Part shown: positions 10,842 through 21,240 of the stretch, piece after piece
Layout: the number at the start of each line of letters is the position of its first letter
Position numbering within the stretch: the stretch's first letter is position 1
From: Branchiostoma floridae
Taxonomy: Eukaryota; Chordata; Leptocardii; Amphioxiformes; Branchiostomatidae
Reading direction: 5' to 3'
Length of the DNA stretch: 64,000 nt
NCBI RefSeq assembly: GCF_000003815.2
Contig: NC_049984.1
Span: 21,759,514 to 21,823,513, forward strand
Translations under genes and position numbers: made by a program
The notes under the pieces: model-generated
What the model was told of the DNA's origin: nothing
What the model saw: only the letters and a program-made list of their open reading frames with translations
The model's database searches: none

Positions 10842-11295
10842 TCAAGCCGATACATTGACCATACTAAGAAGTCGATTAGCACCTCTGTTTATTTGGGCAG
10901 TAAGTTGAAATATTGTACCCCAAATTTCACAGTTCTCTTCTTCTTCTAATGATATCTCTGCCTCACTTTGTACACTATCCACCTGTGGTGTAACCTCTGT
11001 TTCTTGCAAATCTCTCGCCAATTGATTTCTGTCACTTTCTGTGTTGTTCCTAGTAATGTTATGTTGTGGCATCCCAACGAACAGCAGTCGTTTCTTTCTG
11101 TCTTCACTGTCCCTGTATGTTGTATTTGATTGTAGCAATCGATTTGGTCCCCTTATAAGGACCTCGTGCCTCACTTCCCATTTATCAGACATGCCTGGAT
11201 ATGCCAGGACTATTTGTTCCTCTGGCCAGGAAACTAGTTTTCTGATGGTCTGAATGAACTTATCTAAGTCTTGCGGTGAAAAGGACTGATCTTTT
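10842..11295 (-). CDS. Unrecognised open coding segment, about 150 codons
   Basis: The frame is open from a TGA near 11295 to a TGA at 10842. It begins QSFSPQDLDKFIQTIRKLVS and contains AYPGMSDKWEVRHEV, then an acidic stretch (EAEISLEEEENCEIWG), and ends near NRGANRLLSMVNVSA. No membrane segment or known motif is visible. It is longer than expected by chance in this AT-rich DNA, so I treat it as an exon or pseudogene of unknown identity. Confidence 0.4.
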
Positions 11296-11682
11296 CAAGA
11301 GAACATTCTCGCAACTGTTCTGGGTGTATGAATAGTACCCTTCCCAGACGGAATATACACAGGCCACCCAAATCACTTCACTGCCATGAAAAGTGGCAAT
11401 TTTACATCTATCAAAAGCACACTCGTCAGTCTTGAGTGTTCACTTTCCTTGACGGCCTTTGACACCAATACAGTTTTTCCAGGCTCGTTCATGCCAATGT
11501 GCGCCATACTGGGTGGTAAGGCCAGCACCTTGGCATCTGTGTTCGTAAGATCCCCTCTGACCTCACATTATTTGCTTACCACCATTGAACTTGGCATTCA
11601 CGCTCATAAATTTCTCAGCTGCATTACTTGTCTCGTTTTCAATGAGCTTTGGACAAATTGACCATATCCTGTCTGAGCACTT

Positions 11683-11975
11683 CTATTTAGCTGCCATCAA
11701 ACCTTCAGGTAGTGAATCAAGCAGATAAGATGACTCTCCATCTATTGCTTCTTCTTCATCTTGCTGTGTATAGTCCTCCTTAATGACGTCTGGGACTAAA
11801 CTGTCAACATGGCTCCGTTCAATATTATCTGACAGTTGAGAATCAGGGTCTTCTACGGGTGAATCACTACTGGTGTACAGTAATGGTGTCCAGGTTGGTT
11901 CGTTGTCCTGTAGTTGTGTTGATGGTATCAGGATTGAAATTCCTTGCAGTTCCTTAAACACTGCACACACTTGCA
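11683..11975 (-). CDS. Acidic C-terminal exon of an unknown gene
   Basis: An acceptor-like TCTCTGCAAG precedes the segment near 11975, and the frame runs to a TAG at 11683. The peptide is strongly acidic (SDSPVEDPDSQLSDNIE, then DYTQQDEEEAIDGESSY) and ends LLDSLPEGLMAAK. It could be an activation-like acidic tail, but no domain is recognised. Confidence 0.4.
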
Positions 11976-12116
11976 GAGATGAATTTTAGAAAATATGCAC
12001 AGCATCAAACATATATGCAGTATCTCCATAAAAACACGTGATACAATTGAAGATGAATGTACGCTGTGGCAATACTTAGTGTGAAACTATGTCTTTCATC
12101 TGATCATTAGAAACAG

Positions 12117-12309
12117 TTACTTAGACAAGGCTGGACTCCTGGAAATTTGAACAATATCTTCATCATTAACCATCTGAATTAGCTGCAAACGTACGGACAT
12201 GAACAAACAGCTGCCATCTGTATTTGAGGGGCCACTGATATCATCATTTTTACTTTGCATAAATGTGTTGTAGACAATTGTTTTCTCTCTCAAACCCAAT
12301 AAAGATCTG
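12117..12309 (-). CDS. Possible OTU-like fragment (weak)
   Basis: Preceded by the acceptor-like TATAGGTGTTCAG. The minus frame holds GPSNTDGSCLFMSVRLQL, which resembles the OTU protease start (DGxCLFxxxxxQL) with the Asp and Cys in the right spacing. The remainder of the domain is not seen and the frame ends at ALSK. A clearer OTU domain is at 43.6-44.4 kb. This resemblance may be accidental. Confidence 0.3.
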
Positions 12310-12438
12310 AACACCTATAAAATATACCATACATTTCTTCAGGTGTGGCTGTAGCTGTTAAATAGCTTTCTTGCAGCTGTTCCTTTGGCGAAGTATGCTT
12401 CTCACACCTCGACAACCTTTTGAAAATGACAGGATGAA

Positions 12439-13000
12439 TTATGTCGAACAACGCTGGATGGACTCGCCTTCCACCCACCTGCCTGAGGGTGTGTCGGATG
12501 ACATGCTCATCGAGTCATCGTCCAAGAGCATGCGCTTCTCATCGCAGATTTGTTGTTCCAGCTTCTCCACTTCCGCGCAATAATCGAAGCGTTTGCCCCT
12601 TCCAGGCGGGTACCCTGGGTATGGCCGGAGCACGATGTGGTCCTTGTTTCCCCACTCGTCGGCGATCAGCAGCTGGTGGATGCACGGGTGCGGTCTCGTA
12701 ACGCACCGTAGCAGTTCCATCAGTAGCTGGCTCTGTATTCGGCGTGCACCCCTACGGAATTGCTCCAGGGCGGCCTTTATTGCTCGATTCTGTGCAAAGG
12801 CATGCACCCGGGTCGGGTAGTTCAACAGCTTCAGCCTCTTGTTTCTGGAGGGCTTCCTCGCACATTGCGTTCATTCTGTCTATCGCGGTACCCTGTCCTT
12901 CAATCTTTCCACGCACATCGTGGGCTTCGGAACGGATACAAAATTGTGACTCTTGTAATAAATCATGCAATAACATCAGCAGTAACCTACCTGGAATTTG
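12439..13000 (-). pseudogene. Unrecognised coding region, two overlapping frames
   Basis: Two minus-strand frames look coding. One (about 12985-12800) reads LLLMLLHDLLQESQFCIRSE and GQGTAIDRMNAMCEEALQKQ. The other (about 12850-12480) reads LNYPTRVHAFAQNRAIKAAL, PHPCIHQLLIADEWGNKDHI and VLRPYPGYPPGRG, then EVEKLEQQICDEKRMLLDDD. The switch near 12800-12850 suggests a frameshift or an unseen splice. The first part is helical and probably coiled-coil. No family recognised. Confidence 0.4.
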
Positions 13001-13084
13001 ACGAAGCCGGGCCTTCTCTAACCTGGAATCCAGTCTACTGCTGGCTGGGCCTCTGTAATTACAGTTGAGGCATGGGGCATAGCT

Positions 13085-13330
13085 GTCCTCATCTCCATCT
13101 GTTATACGCAGTGACAACTCCCAAGAAAGCTCCCAACCCAACATGTGTTCCTGCTGACACGGCAGGGTCGACGACGCCTGCTCCGCCGGAAAGGGCTGCT
13201 GACACGGCAGGGTCGTCATCTTCTGCCCTGGACTGGGTTGGCACGGCAAAATACTTTTCTGCCATTAACTTGGCCGTTTCGGCCTGGCAATTGGTCTGCC
13301 TGCTTCTTGACAGTACTTTTAGTCTTGCTT
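13085..13330 (-). CDS. Ala/Val-rich open exon-like segment
   Basis: Minus frame contains AKLMAEKYFAVPTQSRAEDD followed by DPAVSAALSGGAGVVDPAVS and LGAFLGVVTAYNRW. The duplicated DPAVSA words come from a direct repeat (CTGCTGACACGGCAGGGTCG) at about 13152 and 13197. It lies downstream of the SAP-like exon pair and may be the next exon. Identity unknown. Confidence 0.35.
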
Positions 13331-13522
13331 AAAAAAAGAAGAAAAAATTACACAATGAAAGATATACACAAGGATTTTGCACAAACATTATTCGACGAAT
13401 GTTACTGTAAGCATTAAAAGAATTACTGGAGAAAGCAAGAAAACATCAAAGCTGGAAGTAACACCTGCACATTCAGGTAATAAACCTGTATGCTATCAGA
13501 ACTATTGCTTTTTCAAACTTAC

Positions 13523-13597
13523 CCGCCAAATCTCTTGGATGTCCTCAACCTTGATTTGAGCACGTCGAGCGTTCCCATTGCTGCCAGGTAGTTTGAC
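13523..13597 (-). CDS. Exon 2 of SAP-like gene, copy 1
   Basis: 75 nt exon with acceptor CTGTGGAG before GTCAAAC and donor GG|GTAAGT. Translates as VKLPGSNGNARRAQ then IKVEDIQEIWR in the phase left by the upstream exon. The paralogue at 29390-29458 reads KTLPGRPGNRVQIRVTDIQG then IWQ, with the same donor position. Conservation of frame and both boundaries between two copies is good evidence that this is a real exon. Confidence 0.7.
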
Positions 13598-13706
13598 CTC
13601 CACAGTGGGAAATACAGTTAATTTGGAAGAGAGACGCTTGAAGTAAGAAATTTGAAAATATATGGGGAGTTAAAAGTTTCTACTATGTAATTTTAAAACA
13701 ACTCAC

Positions 13707-13909
13707 CATCTCTGAACCCGTGAGTTTCTTCAATGCGCCTTTTCTGTCTGAAACCCAATGGGGAACTTTTACTCCTCTGTTTTCCAGCAGGGCTTTTAAC
13801 GTAGGCCCCTGTAGACTGTCAATGTGGACTTCGCCGGTGTTCTTTATGTCGTTGATGATGCTCGGGATTTTATCTGTCAACATCTTTAGTGCTCTCTTCA
13901 GTTCTTTTG
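13707..13909 (-). CDS. Exon 1 of SAP-like gene, copy 1
   Basis: 203 nt exon with acceptor TTCTCACGTAG and donor GAGATG|GTGAGT. The peptide runs KELKRALKMLTDKIPSIIND, then IDSLQGPTLKALLENRGVKV and RKGALKKL. The LKALLxxRGVKV...RKxxLxKL pattern resembles a SAP (DNA-binding) helix-turn-helix, but this is a weak match. The paralogue near 30690-30830 has LDSLQGRTLTAILNNKGAKV. Only the SAP-like half is shared; the N-terminal half diverges. Confidence 0.65.
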
Positions 13910-14639
13910 CTACGTGAGAAAAAGAATATACCAGTTTGCACACTCATATTTTTTCTATATGTATTATGTAATGTTACATAAAGATTTTGCTCATTGCGCT
14001 GTTGCGCAAAATCAAAATGTAAATGTAATGTCAGCAATACATTTGAATTTTCATATATACCTACAGTCGATACTCTACCTCCTCAGGTAGAAGCTGGTAA
14101 GGCCAACATCCCACATGGCTTTCTCCATCTTTGGAGCACAGTTATGGTTTATGGCCTATCCAATCAGCTAAAATATTATGCAAAATGCACGTTCATGTCA
14201 CAGAGTCACATGTGAAAAAAACATGTCTACTACAGATTGTTATCTATCTAATGAACATGGTACTAGAAAAGTAGATAAACTATTATGAGGTGCTAACAAT
14301 CTCAACAACATACATGTGTGAGAAGTTTTCCACCTATCCTGAGATTCCTGGAAATTCCTGGAAAATAAAGGTTTTTGAAGAAAGCTTTATTGAACATAAA
14401 TGATGATACTTGCATTGCATTTTGGAAATACATACAAAGTGTATTTCAACACAAGTCACATCGACAGATACATACATGTGCATGGTATCGATGAGAATGT
14501 TCTCCCATGTGATCTTCGCCGCTTTCTCATGGGTCAGAAGAGGGAATTCTGAAAAGTTTACATTGTTACCCAGGTTAATGTACATAATCAATTCTTATAG
14601 GAAACGTACATCAGAAGATCCTGCAATTTTTTTAAGATG

Positions 14640-14757
14640 TCGTCCGTCTCCCATCCCATCACCCAGCACAGCTCGCTCGGGTAACTTAAGGCCTGTGACT
14701 AGATTGAACTCCCTGGGGAGTAAAAAAGGGCGTGTCCCCGCAAGGTCACCAGGGTGA
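14640..14757 (-). CDS. Possible exon, unknown
   Basis: Minus frame contains DLAGTRPFLLPREFNLVTGL followed by KLPERAVLGDGMGDGRHLKK. It is open and protein-like but splice limits are not clear. A further small open segment at about 14490-14550 (FPLLTHEKAAKITWENILID) may be the next exon. Confidence 0.3.
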
Positions 14758-14984
14758 TGGCACCGAACATGAATTTCGACATGTTACGGCCACATAATTC
14801 TGTGTCTGCTTGCAGAATTCTGAACAGAACTATACAGAATTCTGCAGATTTGACAAGTCCCTGGAGACCAATCGATGTTAGCTACATATCTTTTATGACC
14901 ATGTTTGTCACACTTAGAAATATCATGGGTGTTGGTTAAAAATAGAAGGAGGTATCACAGGCTGTCCGGAATTAGAGTGTCTGT

Positions 14985-15140
14985 CCGGAACTTAAGTGTC
15001 GCCTGTTTCATACCACTTTATTCGAACAAGCTTCTCTTCTCCTTCAACTTCCATTTGCAGTCCATTCTGCTCAAGCTCTGCCATCTCCTCAAAAAACTCT
15101 TGCTCCAGCCTTGACCTGCTCTTCATAATCTTCTTTTCCT
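14985..15140 (-). CDS. Charged helical exon, unknown
   Basis: Minus frame begins after an acceptor-like AAATATAG and reads KKIMKSRSRLEQEFFEEMAE, then LEQNGLQMEVEGEEKLVRIK and WYETGDT before a stop. The Lys/Glu-rich helix suggests a coiled coil. It may belong with the coiled-coil protein starting at 16763. Confidence 0.4.
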
Positions 15141-15537
15141 ATATTTGGTGAACAATGTCCTTAGTGGCTTAGTCTTATATACAGTAGCAAAAATGAAAAC
15201 AGTTATGTTAACACAAGAAGAATTCTTTATACAGCTATATCAGTACCAGACTTCCCCACAAAGGTGTGATAAACATGTTATAAAATGGAACCTTTAATAG
15301 TGACAATATGTTGCTTTTACTTTGGAGTAAGGTCTGATGTTTACATTGATGCTATTCTTTTCATTTGTCGTATTAGATCAAGTATACCTTGGCAATATAT
15401 ACTAGGAGCATCATCTTCTTCATATTCAATTCTGTTCTTTGTATTTTGAATAAAAAATTACAAGGCATTTATATACACTAGCCTGACTTAAATCGTGCTC
15501 CTAGCGGTCGGCCTGACGGTGGGTAGGAGTGGGAATT

Positions 15538-15800
15538 ACGTACCGCTGTACAAAAACACTCGGTATTCTTCTCGTACAGTTCTCGGGCGAACCAGGGCCT
15601 CTTGAGTGATGCAGGCCATGACAGCGCCAGTGATGTTGTTCTTGGCCTGTGGTCTGCCATCCACTCCATACCTGAAGCAGATCTCAGATTCGTGGCCTTC
15701 CAGGAGGTGCCGGTTCTCTGGCATCATCAGGTGTTATCATCTCTGGCATATCCGGATGATATCGCTCACACTCCTGGAGGCTGCATTTCCATCACGTACC
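15538..15800 (-). CDS. Exon of unknown protein, one frame damaged
   Basis: Acceptor CTCTTACAG near 15800 and donor CAGCG|GTACGT near 15538 bound the region. The downstream half reads RHLLEGHESEICFRYGVDGR then NNITGAVMACITQEALVRPR and EEYRVFLYSG. The upstream part has stops in this frame, implying a frameshift near 15715. Family not recognised. Confidence 0.45.
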
Positions 15801-16160
15801 TGTAAGAGTTCAACCGACACAAATGCAAAATAGTCCGTTCTAAAAGAAAGTCAAATAAGAACGCTTCTATGCTAATACAGTGAGGATAGCAGAAAAGAAT
15901 ATGTCGCAATTTACACTTGTAAAGTTAAGTTTAAGAGGCAACGTAACATTACTTTTGTTGACTGTGGTTCACAATGGTCTGTCATCTTCATGGCAAAATG
16001 AAATCCACAATCCACATGCAAATAAATTCATGTAGAATATTATGCACATGGAATAGACTGTAACATCTTAACGGAGTACACTATGTATAATGTTCAAATT
16101 TAAGTACATTGTTCCCGCCACCCTCCCCATCAGAATACTTGTGTCTTTTCTGTTTTGTAG

Positions 16161-16770
16161 TTAATCAGAAATCAAATCACTTAATGTTGCCTTGATAATG
16201 TTATCTGGCAGATGCTTGAAGGATGGGCTGATGTAATATTTCTGCAGATCTTGTTTCTTATTTTGTATGCTTCGTTGGCCAAAGTTGGCACAAGGTGCAT
16301 TGTACATTGAACTGTTTCCTGACAAGCCCTCTTCCGTGGCGGTTTCCCTTTCTCCAACTCTGCCAGCCATTGCTCTAGGTCCTGAATACGCTGGCCCTTC
16401 TGTGCAGCCAGCTCCCTGGCTGCTCTCAGCTCAAGCTGCAAATTTTGTGACGATCCTTGCAGCTCGCGCACCTGCCTGTTAACTCTAACTATTGTTGCGG
16501 TGAGATCTCTATTCTCTAGTGACAAGTTATTAATGGTGGTCATGAGGATATAAGGATTTAGAATGCCTGGATACACAGCCATGGTGGAGTACACAACCTC
16601 ACCCTGGTTATTTTCGATCTCCTGAATGTTTTCAGTTGTTTCTTTTACAGGCACTTCGATTGTTGTTGTTTTTTAACTTCTGTGTGTTCGTGCGTGTTAA
16701 CTCGTGTATTTGTTTTACTCAAGTTGGTCGTGGATTGTGATTGTTCAGACTTTCTTTTGCCCATGTCTGT
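16161..16770 (-). pseudogene. Start of a coiled-coil protein, frameshifted near an A6 run
   Basis: An acceptor (TTTCTTACAG) precedes an ATG near 16763 that opens MGKRKSEQSQSTTNLSKTNT. About 40 codons later the frame closes beside an AAAAAA/CAACAA tract; a different frame continues with VPVKETTENIQEIENNQGEV. That frame runs on through NRQVRELQGSSQNLQLELRA and QRIQDLEQWLAELEKGKPPR for 157 codons. The latter has clear heptads of Leu/Ile/Val and is a coiled coil ending in a basic patch. I infer a one-base slip at the homopolymer: a pseudogene mutation or an assembly error. Function unknown. Confidence 0.55.
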
Positions 16771-17715
16771 GATCTGTAAGAAATAAGGTGGAGCTTTGTT
16801 AACCGTGTTGTAGGATGTGAATGATATCTTGTGTAGTTAGTTTCCTTGGCGAAAGGAAGCGCAATTCATATTGTATAAGGGCCTTTAGGCAGTCTTCATC
16901 TGTAATATCTTGCCAAATGTCTTGGTGGCTATGTTTAGGATCTATGTTTTACTTCTTTGGCCTGTTGCGTTGACGTCTGGTATCTTGCGATGTGCTCATG
17001 TGGATTGTGTCTATAGATAAGAAACAATACATTCCATGTACTCAGTTGTATGTTATAATTAGTTGTGTGAAAAAAGAGCAGTATATTTATCATGGTGTTG
17101 TTGTGACATTAATGGATGGTGGTGATGACACATGGCAGTGACCCACTGAAGAGGCGATCAGCGGGTTCGTGGGTATTCAGCACCAAGGACAGGTATGCTT
17201 AAATTACAAGTGGTCATTATATCAAATTGTATCTGTTGATATGTGATTTAAGTAGGAGTGGGTCATATTGTTTCTTACCTTAACTTTGTGTTGTTACTTC
17301 GTCTTTACGATGTCGTCACTTTGGCGCTTTTTTCCTGGGAAAACAGGAGGAGATCAATAAGTCACATATGTTCAATAACGGTATTTATGCTAGTAATGCG
17401 TGCTGTCTTTTGTTATCGTACTTAATGTGTACATTATGTCTTCGTTTGTTAAAATGGCTTACACGGCACAGGAGATACATTATGAGGGGTTAACTACATC
17501 CAACTAGCACATTATATAAATAGTAATTTAGATATATTCTTTTGATGTTGTATGTACTTTTCTGAGGTGTCATATTGGTAGGTATCTTCTTGTTTGTATG
17601 TGGCCGTTATAGTCGTGTCACGTATAGTCGGTTCTGTTTCAACTGCGGACATGAGAGATGCGATTGGTTAATGACTACTTGATGCTGTAATACCCTGTGT
17701 TTGCTCATTATCTTA
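16771..17715. other. Non-coding, probable intron/upstream sequence
   Basis: No recognised gene or repeat family. Confidence 0.4.
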
Positions 17716-17830
17716 CCGCTGTCTGTTTCTGACAACCTGTGCGGACGCTTTTCGAAGTGTATCATTGACTTGTTTTGCCAATGATTTGACATCGTTTCTG
17801 TTCCATGTCTTTGTGGTATTGGATGGCCCG
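17716..17830 (-). CDS. Possible exon, unknown
   Basis: Bounded by CTTCCTCCCAG upstream and CAGCG|GTAAGA downstream on the minus strand. The open frame reads ANGPSNTTKTWNRNDVKSLA then KQVNDTLRKASAQVVRNRQR. Both splice sites are good, but no family is recognised. Confidence 0.4.
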
Positions 17831-17910
17831 TTTGCTGGGAGGAAGAGTAAGGGACAACAAATGGGTAATGGAAATGAAATTTTATGTTGCATAATTGAGT
17901 CGGTTGTCAT

Positions 17911-19452
17911 ATTAAGATTAGAAATTAATCAATGAATGTGACATGAAAATGACGTATGAGATGGCACTAACCATGTTTTTTATCATTTACATTGAAATGG
18001 AACTGGAACTGGCTGAACAGTGGCTGCCGTTCCTTGGTTGTCGCCATGAAGATGCTCTGTTTTCTGTTCGGTAGCGGAATGCCCATATGTGAATGCGAGA
18101 CTTATGACCATTGCATTTAACTATATCGTTTAACAAAGCATGGTACCGTGTTGCAAATCCGCGTCTTTGTTGTGGTACTTTATTTTGTTCGCTCTTGTAA
18201 AGTCCTGATCCATGTGTTCCAGTGGGGGACAGTGCCAGCCTGGTACAGGGATTTACAGGTGTTGCTGTCTCCCACCGCTACTGTCACACCTAACTGTTTG
18301 TGCTCCTCCATCAACATCCTGAAATGGAGGGCCTGAAGTGCAACACCTGTGTTGAAACTAAAGCTTTAGAGTTCACTAATAAAGATGCCAAGTTCTTGTG
18401 TATGATAGTAAGCCATCCCTCTTGAGTCACCACGCATTTACCATGAGTACATTCATGTTTATTCCTTTGTTTCTTCAGCTATATTACTGTACAGAAAAAA
18501 AAATCAGTCTAAATGGGAAAACGTACTTTGTATATAACCTGTGGTTGGCCAAGATTCCCTGTCGTCGTCCTGTTCGCACATGTGCTACGAAAGGGTTGTT
18601 ATGTTGACCAAGCTGCATCCGTTCAAAATAAGCAGCCACGAGCCTGAGTGCCTGGTGTACAGTAGTGTAGGGAGGCCAACATCTTCATGAAACAGGCAAT
18701 CACGGAAGCATGCCACACTTGGCGGAGGAACAGAAAATCCACAAAAGTGAGTCTCGAGATTATAAAGCCTATTGAACTTCCTGCTGCACTCCTCACACTC
18801 GTCTTATATTATTTAACCAACCGCTAGAAGACTCGTCGGCGGCAGTAACTGGAAATTGAAGCTCTTCCAGGTTTCTTCATAGGCCCAGCAGTTTCCTTTT
18901 ATGATCATCGCTCTTTGTGCAATCGGGTTTGCACTGAGGGACTGCAGCCACATCCGCATTTGCTCGCTGTCCGAACATGGCTTCGTCTCTGAAGGAAAGT
19001 AGGCCTTGTATCGTCGAGTATTGACTTCTTCTTACTGAATAACACATTGACATTGACATAAGCTTAAAAAGCAATTTAACGGGTGAGGTGAAGGTTTCCA
19101 AGTCTAGTTGAGACACGGTTTTTTTTTTACATGTTTATGTCCACGTCTGTACAATGTAGCTTTCGGTGTCGTCGGTCGGTTGCCACCAAAGACACACACT
19201 GTCTGATATACTGTCTCCTGTAGCTGTTGCTGGCACTTGCAAAAAACACTCTTCCCAGCGGCAATTGCCCTCGTGTCCCTCGAGGGTCGCGTCCACCCCC
19301 CGTCCACGACACTTCTTGTATTCTTGCACTGGTACCCTTTAATCTCCATGACGGCAAAAATAAGTTCCGATTAATTGCCCACAATCCAGGCCATTTCCAC
19401 TCCTCTTGTTATGACCCAGGACCACCCGGTACCTGGACCATGCTATTTCCTT
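17911..19452. other. Non-coding, nothing recognised
   Basis: A pair of short inverted words (CAGGTGTTGC near 18256 and GCAACACCTG near 18340) is present but no element boundaries are evident. Confidence 0.4.
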
Positions 19453-19590
19453 CGTAGGACACTGGTCGTAAGTTTTGTCAAACCCAATCTCAATCATCCT
19501 GCAGGTGATCTGCTCATAGTTGTCATTGTTCTTGTTGATTTGTTCGAGCTTGCTCTGGGTTTCCTTTCTCAGAGCAACCTTTGTTTAATC
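19453..19590 (-). CDS. Myb/SANT-like (trihelix-type) exon
   Basis: Minus frame reads LRKETQSKLEQINKNNDNYE then QITCRMIEIGFDKTYDQCPT K. The GFxKTxxQCxTK box is the recognition-helix region of Myb/SANT-like domains. A stop precedes the segment (TAA before ACAAAG), consistent with an upstream intron. A second small open segment at about 19710-19790 (ISDMPWVEEVEVVRPGTRVP) is shared with duplicate A and is probably the preceding exon. Such domains commonly accompany DDE transposases, so I suspect a transposon origin. Confidence 0.6.
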
Positions 19591-19860
19591 CCGAGTCCAC
19601 TAGCCTTGACCCAACGGTGTTTTTTCTTCCCGCACACTACTATTCGGTTACAAAAATTGTACAAAAATAAAGTAATAATAAAATAAATAAAGCAAACCTG
19701 TCAGTGTAGCGTGGATTTTGGAACCCGCGTACCAGGACGCACGACCTCCACCTCCTCCACCCAGGGCATATCAGAAATTTACATAAAATCTATCCGCGTG
19801 CATTCACAGACAGGATTTGGGGCCAAGCGGACTGTTCACAGATGGATCATACTACCTCGC
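19453..19860 (-). repeat. Segmental duplicate B (partner at 4531-5150)
   Basis: Uninterrupted counterpart of duplicate A. It shares the Myb/SANT-like exon, the CCCGAGTCCACTAGCC block, the CGCACACTACTATTCGGTTA block and the segment coding MPWVEEVEVVRPGTRVPKS. A short AT-rich stretch (AAAGTAATAATAAAATAAAT) replaces GAAGTCGCGC of copy A. Confidence 0.85.
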
Positions 19861-20025
19861 GGGGCTGGATTACAGAAGAGCAGGAAAAAAACAAGCATTC
19901 AAACTGCAAAAAGAAATGATCTGGATCCTTGCAGTTTAATCCGCTTGTTGTTTTTCTTAGTATGAACGGGATCTGTTATACAATCAGTTTACAGAATCTA
20001 AAAAAATTTAGGGATGTTTGCTCAC

Positions 20026-20220
20026 CATATATGGCCTCCAGCCTGTTTTGATCCAGGCGGCCAAAGCGGTTGCTCCCATAGACATTATTCTGGGACAGTT
20101 CCACGGTGGTGAAAAGTTCTTGTACAATCAGCCTGACCCTTTGTCCATCGTCTATCCATAGGAGCTGGTTGGCAGTGGCTGCCTGGATAGTCACGCCTCT
20201 CCCCGGATGTCCTAACGGAA
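20026..20220 (-). CDS. BEN-domain exon
   Basis: 195 nt exon with strong sites: acceptor TTGTATTTACAG and donor ATATG|GTGAGC. Peptide starts near PLGHPGRGVTIQAATANQLL and continues RVRLIVQELFTTVELSQNNV then YGSNRFGRLDQNRLEAIYG. The order fits a BEN domain: helix with VRxLxxxLF, a (S/N)xVxG-like turn, then LDxxxxxAI. BEN domains mediate DNA or protein contacts in chromatin factors and occur in DNA transposons and viruses. No stop or frameshift is seen within the exon. Confidence 0.65.
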
Positions 20221-20287
20221 CTGTAAATACAAAAGTAATGCATGTATTCTATCAAACATCAACATGATAAAACACGCGGTCTTAGTA

Positions 20288-20461
20288 CAGTAGAAGCCAG
20301 TTAATTGCACAACGGATTAACGCACACTTCTGTTAACTGCACGTAATCTCCAAATCCAAAACCAGTGTGGTCCAGCTAGATAACTTCGCATTATTGCACC
20401 AGTCGGATAATTGCACGAAATTCACTGGCATATAGACCGTGCAATTAAGCGGCTTCTACTG
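20288..20461. mobile_element. 174-bp MITE, pogo/mariner-like
   Basis: Terminal inverted repeats CAGTAGAAGCC..TTAATTGCAC at the left and GTGCAATTAAGCGGCTTCTACTG at the right end are flanked by TA on both sides (20286-20287 and 20462-20463), the TA target duplication of the Tc1/mariner/pogo group. There is no coding capacity. The sequence CAGTAGAAGCCxxTTAAxTGCA is the Tigger/pogo-style terminus. Confidence 0.85.
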
Positions 20462-20620
20462 TACTTGGTACTGCAAATATTGTAAGACAGTCCAAGTGTT
20501 CAATGAATACACTGGTTTTCATATATAAAGTCTGTGGACAACATTATTCAATTTATATTGCTTCATGTGACAGTGGTAGTCTGAAAGCTGGAGTTGTTAA
20601 TAACCGCACTTTGTACAAGC

Positions 20621-20998
20621 AACTTTACTCAGTGGCTTCTATTAAGGTATTTGGTATATTCCTTTTCTACAACTGACCTCTTCCACCGGTCTGGTTCTGT
20701 GGGGCCTGCATTTCTGCGCTCCCGTCATAAACAGCAGACAGGGCTACCCGGACAGCTGAGGCCATGCATGTCTCTGGGGATGCTGCCGGCGGCGTTACGT
20801 TGGGGCGTGGTCCCAGTGGCGTTAAGTTTGGGCGTGGTCCCGGTGGCGTTAAGTTCTGGCGTGGTCCCTGAGGTGTGATGCCATGCCGACGCTGTGAATG
20901 AAGATATATAAGTAATTGAAATGCAACATAAAACTGACTGTCACAATACTGGAATAGTTACTTATTTGTCTTTTTCTGCACGATATTTAATTCACCTT
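20621..20998 (+). repeat. Minisatellite-bearing element, copy 3 (short array)
   Basis: Head and tail match the copy at 2597-3478 (AACTTTACTCAGTGGCTTC ... TTTTTCTGCACGATA), but only about three 27-bp units are present. Array length therefore differs between copies while the flanks are well conserved. Confidence 0.85.
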
Positions 20999-21129
20999 AA
21001 CCTTAACCTAACAGTGGGCCTGTTGACATCATTTGCTTTAAAGATTTCATTGTCTACGTAATGCACTATTGAAGCGTCTGTTACCAAAAAAAATATCAAA
21101 ATGTGTAAACGTCCTTGGTCAACACTTAC

Positions 21130-21240
21130 TCCTCTGTTTTGAGCCCTCATTTGCAGCAAGATGTCTATCTTGTCCATGAGCGGCCTCAGGCATTCCTGGA
21201 GCATGTTTTGTAAAAACAGGATAAATTTTTCATTTTGTCG
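21130..21240 (-). CDS. Helical exon upstream of the BEN exon
   Basis: Minus frame reads LFLQNMLQECLRPLMDKIDI then LLQMRAQNR and ends at a GTAAGT donor. The start is uncertain; a CTCCAG acceptor inside would shorten it to ECLRPLM onwards. A short coiled coil before a BEN domain is common, so I group the two, but linkage is inferred from proximity and strand only. Confidence 0.45.

Noticed and set aside
12117-12309. Confident second OTU protease
   Set aside because: Only the DGSCLF-like start is seen; the rest of the domain is absent, so kept only as a weak feature.
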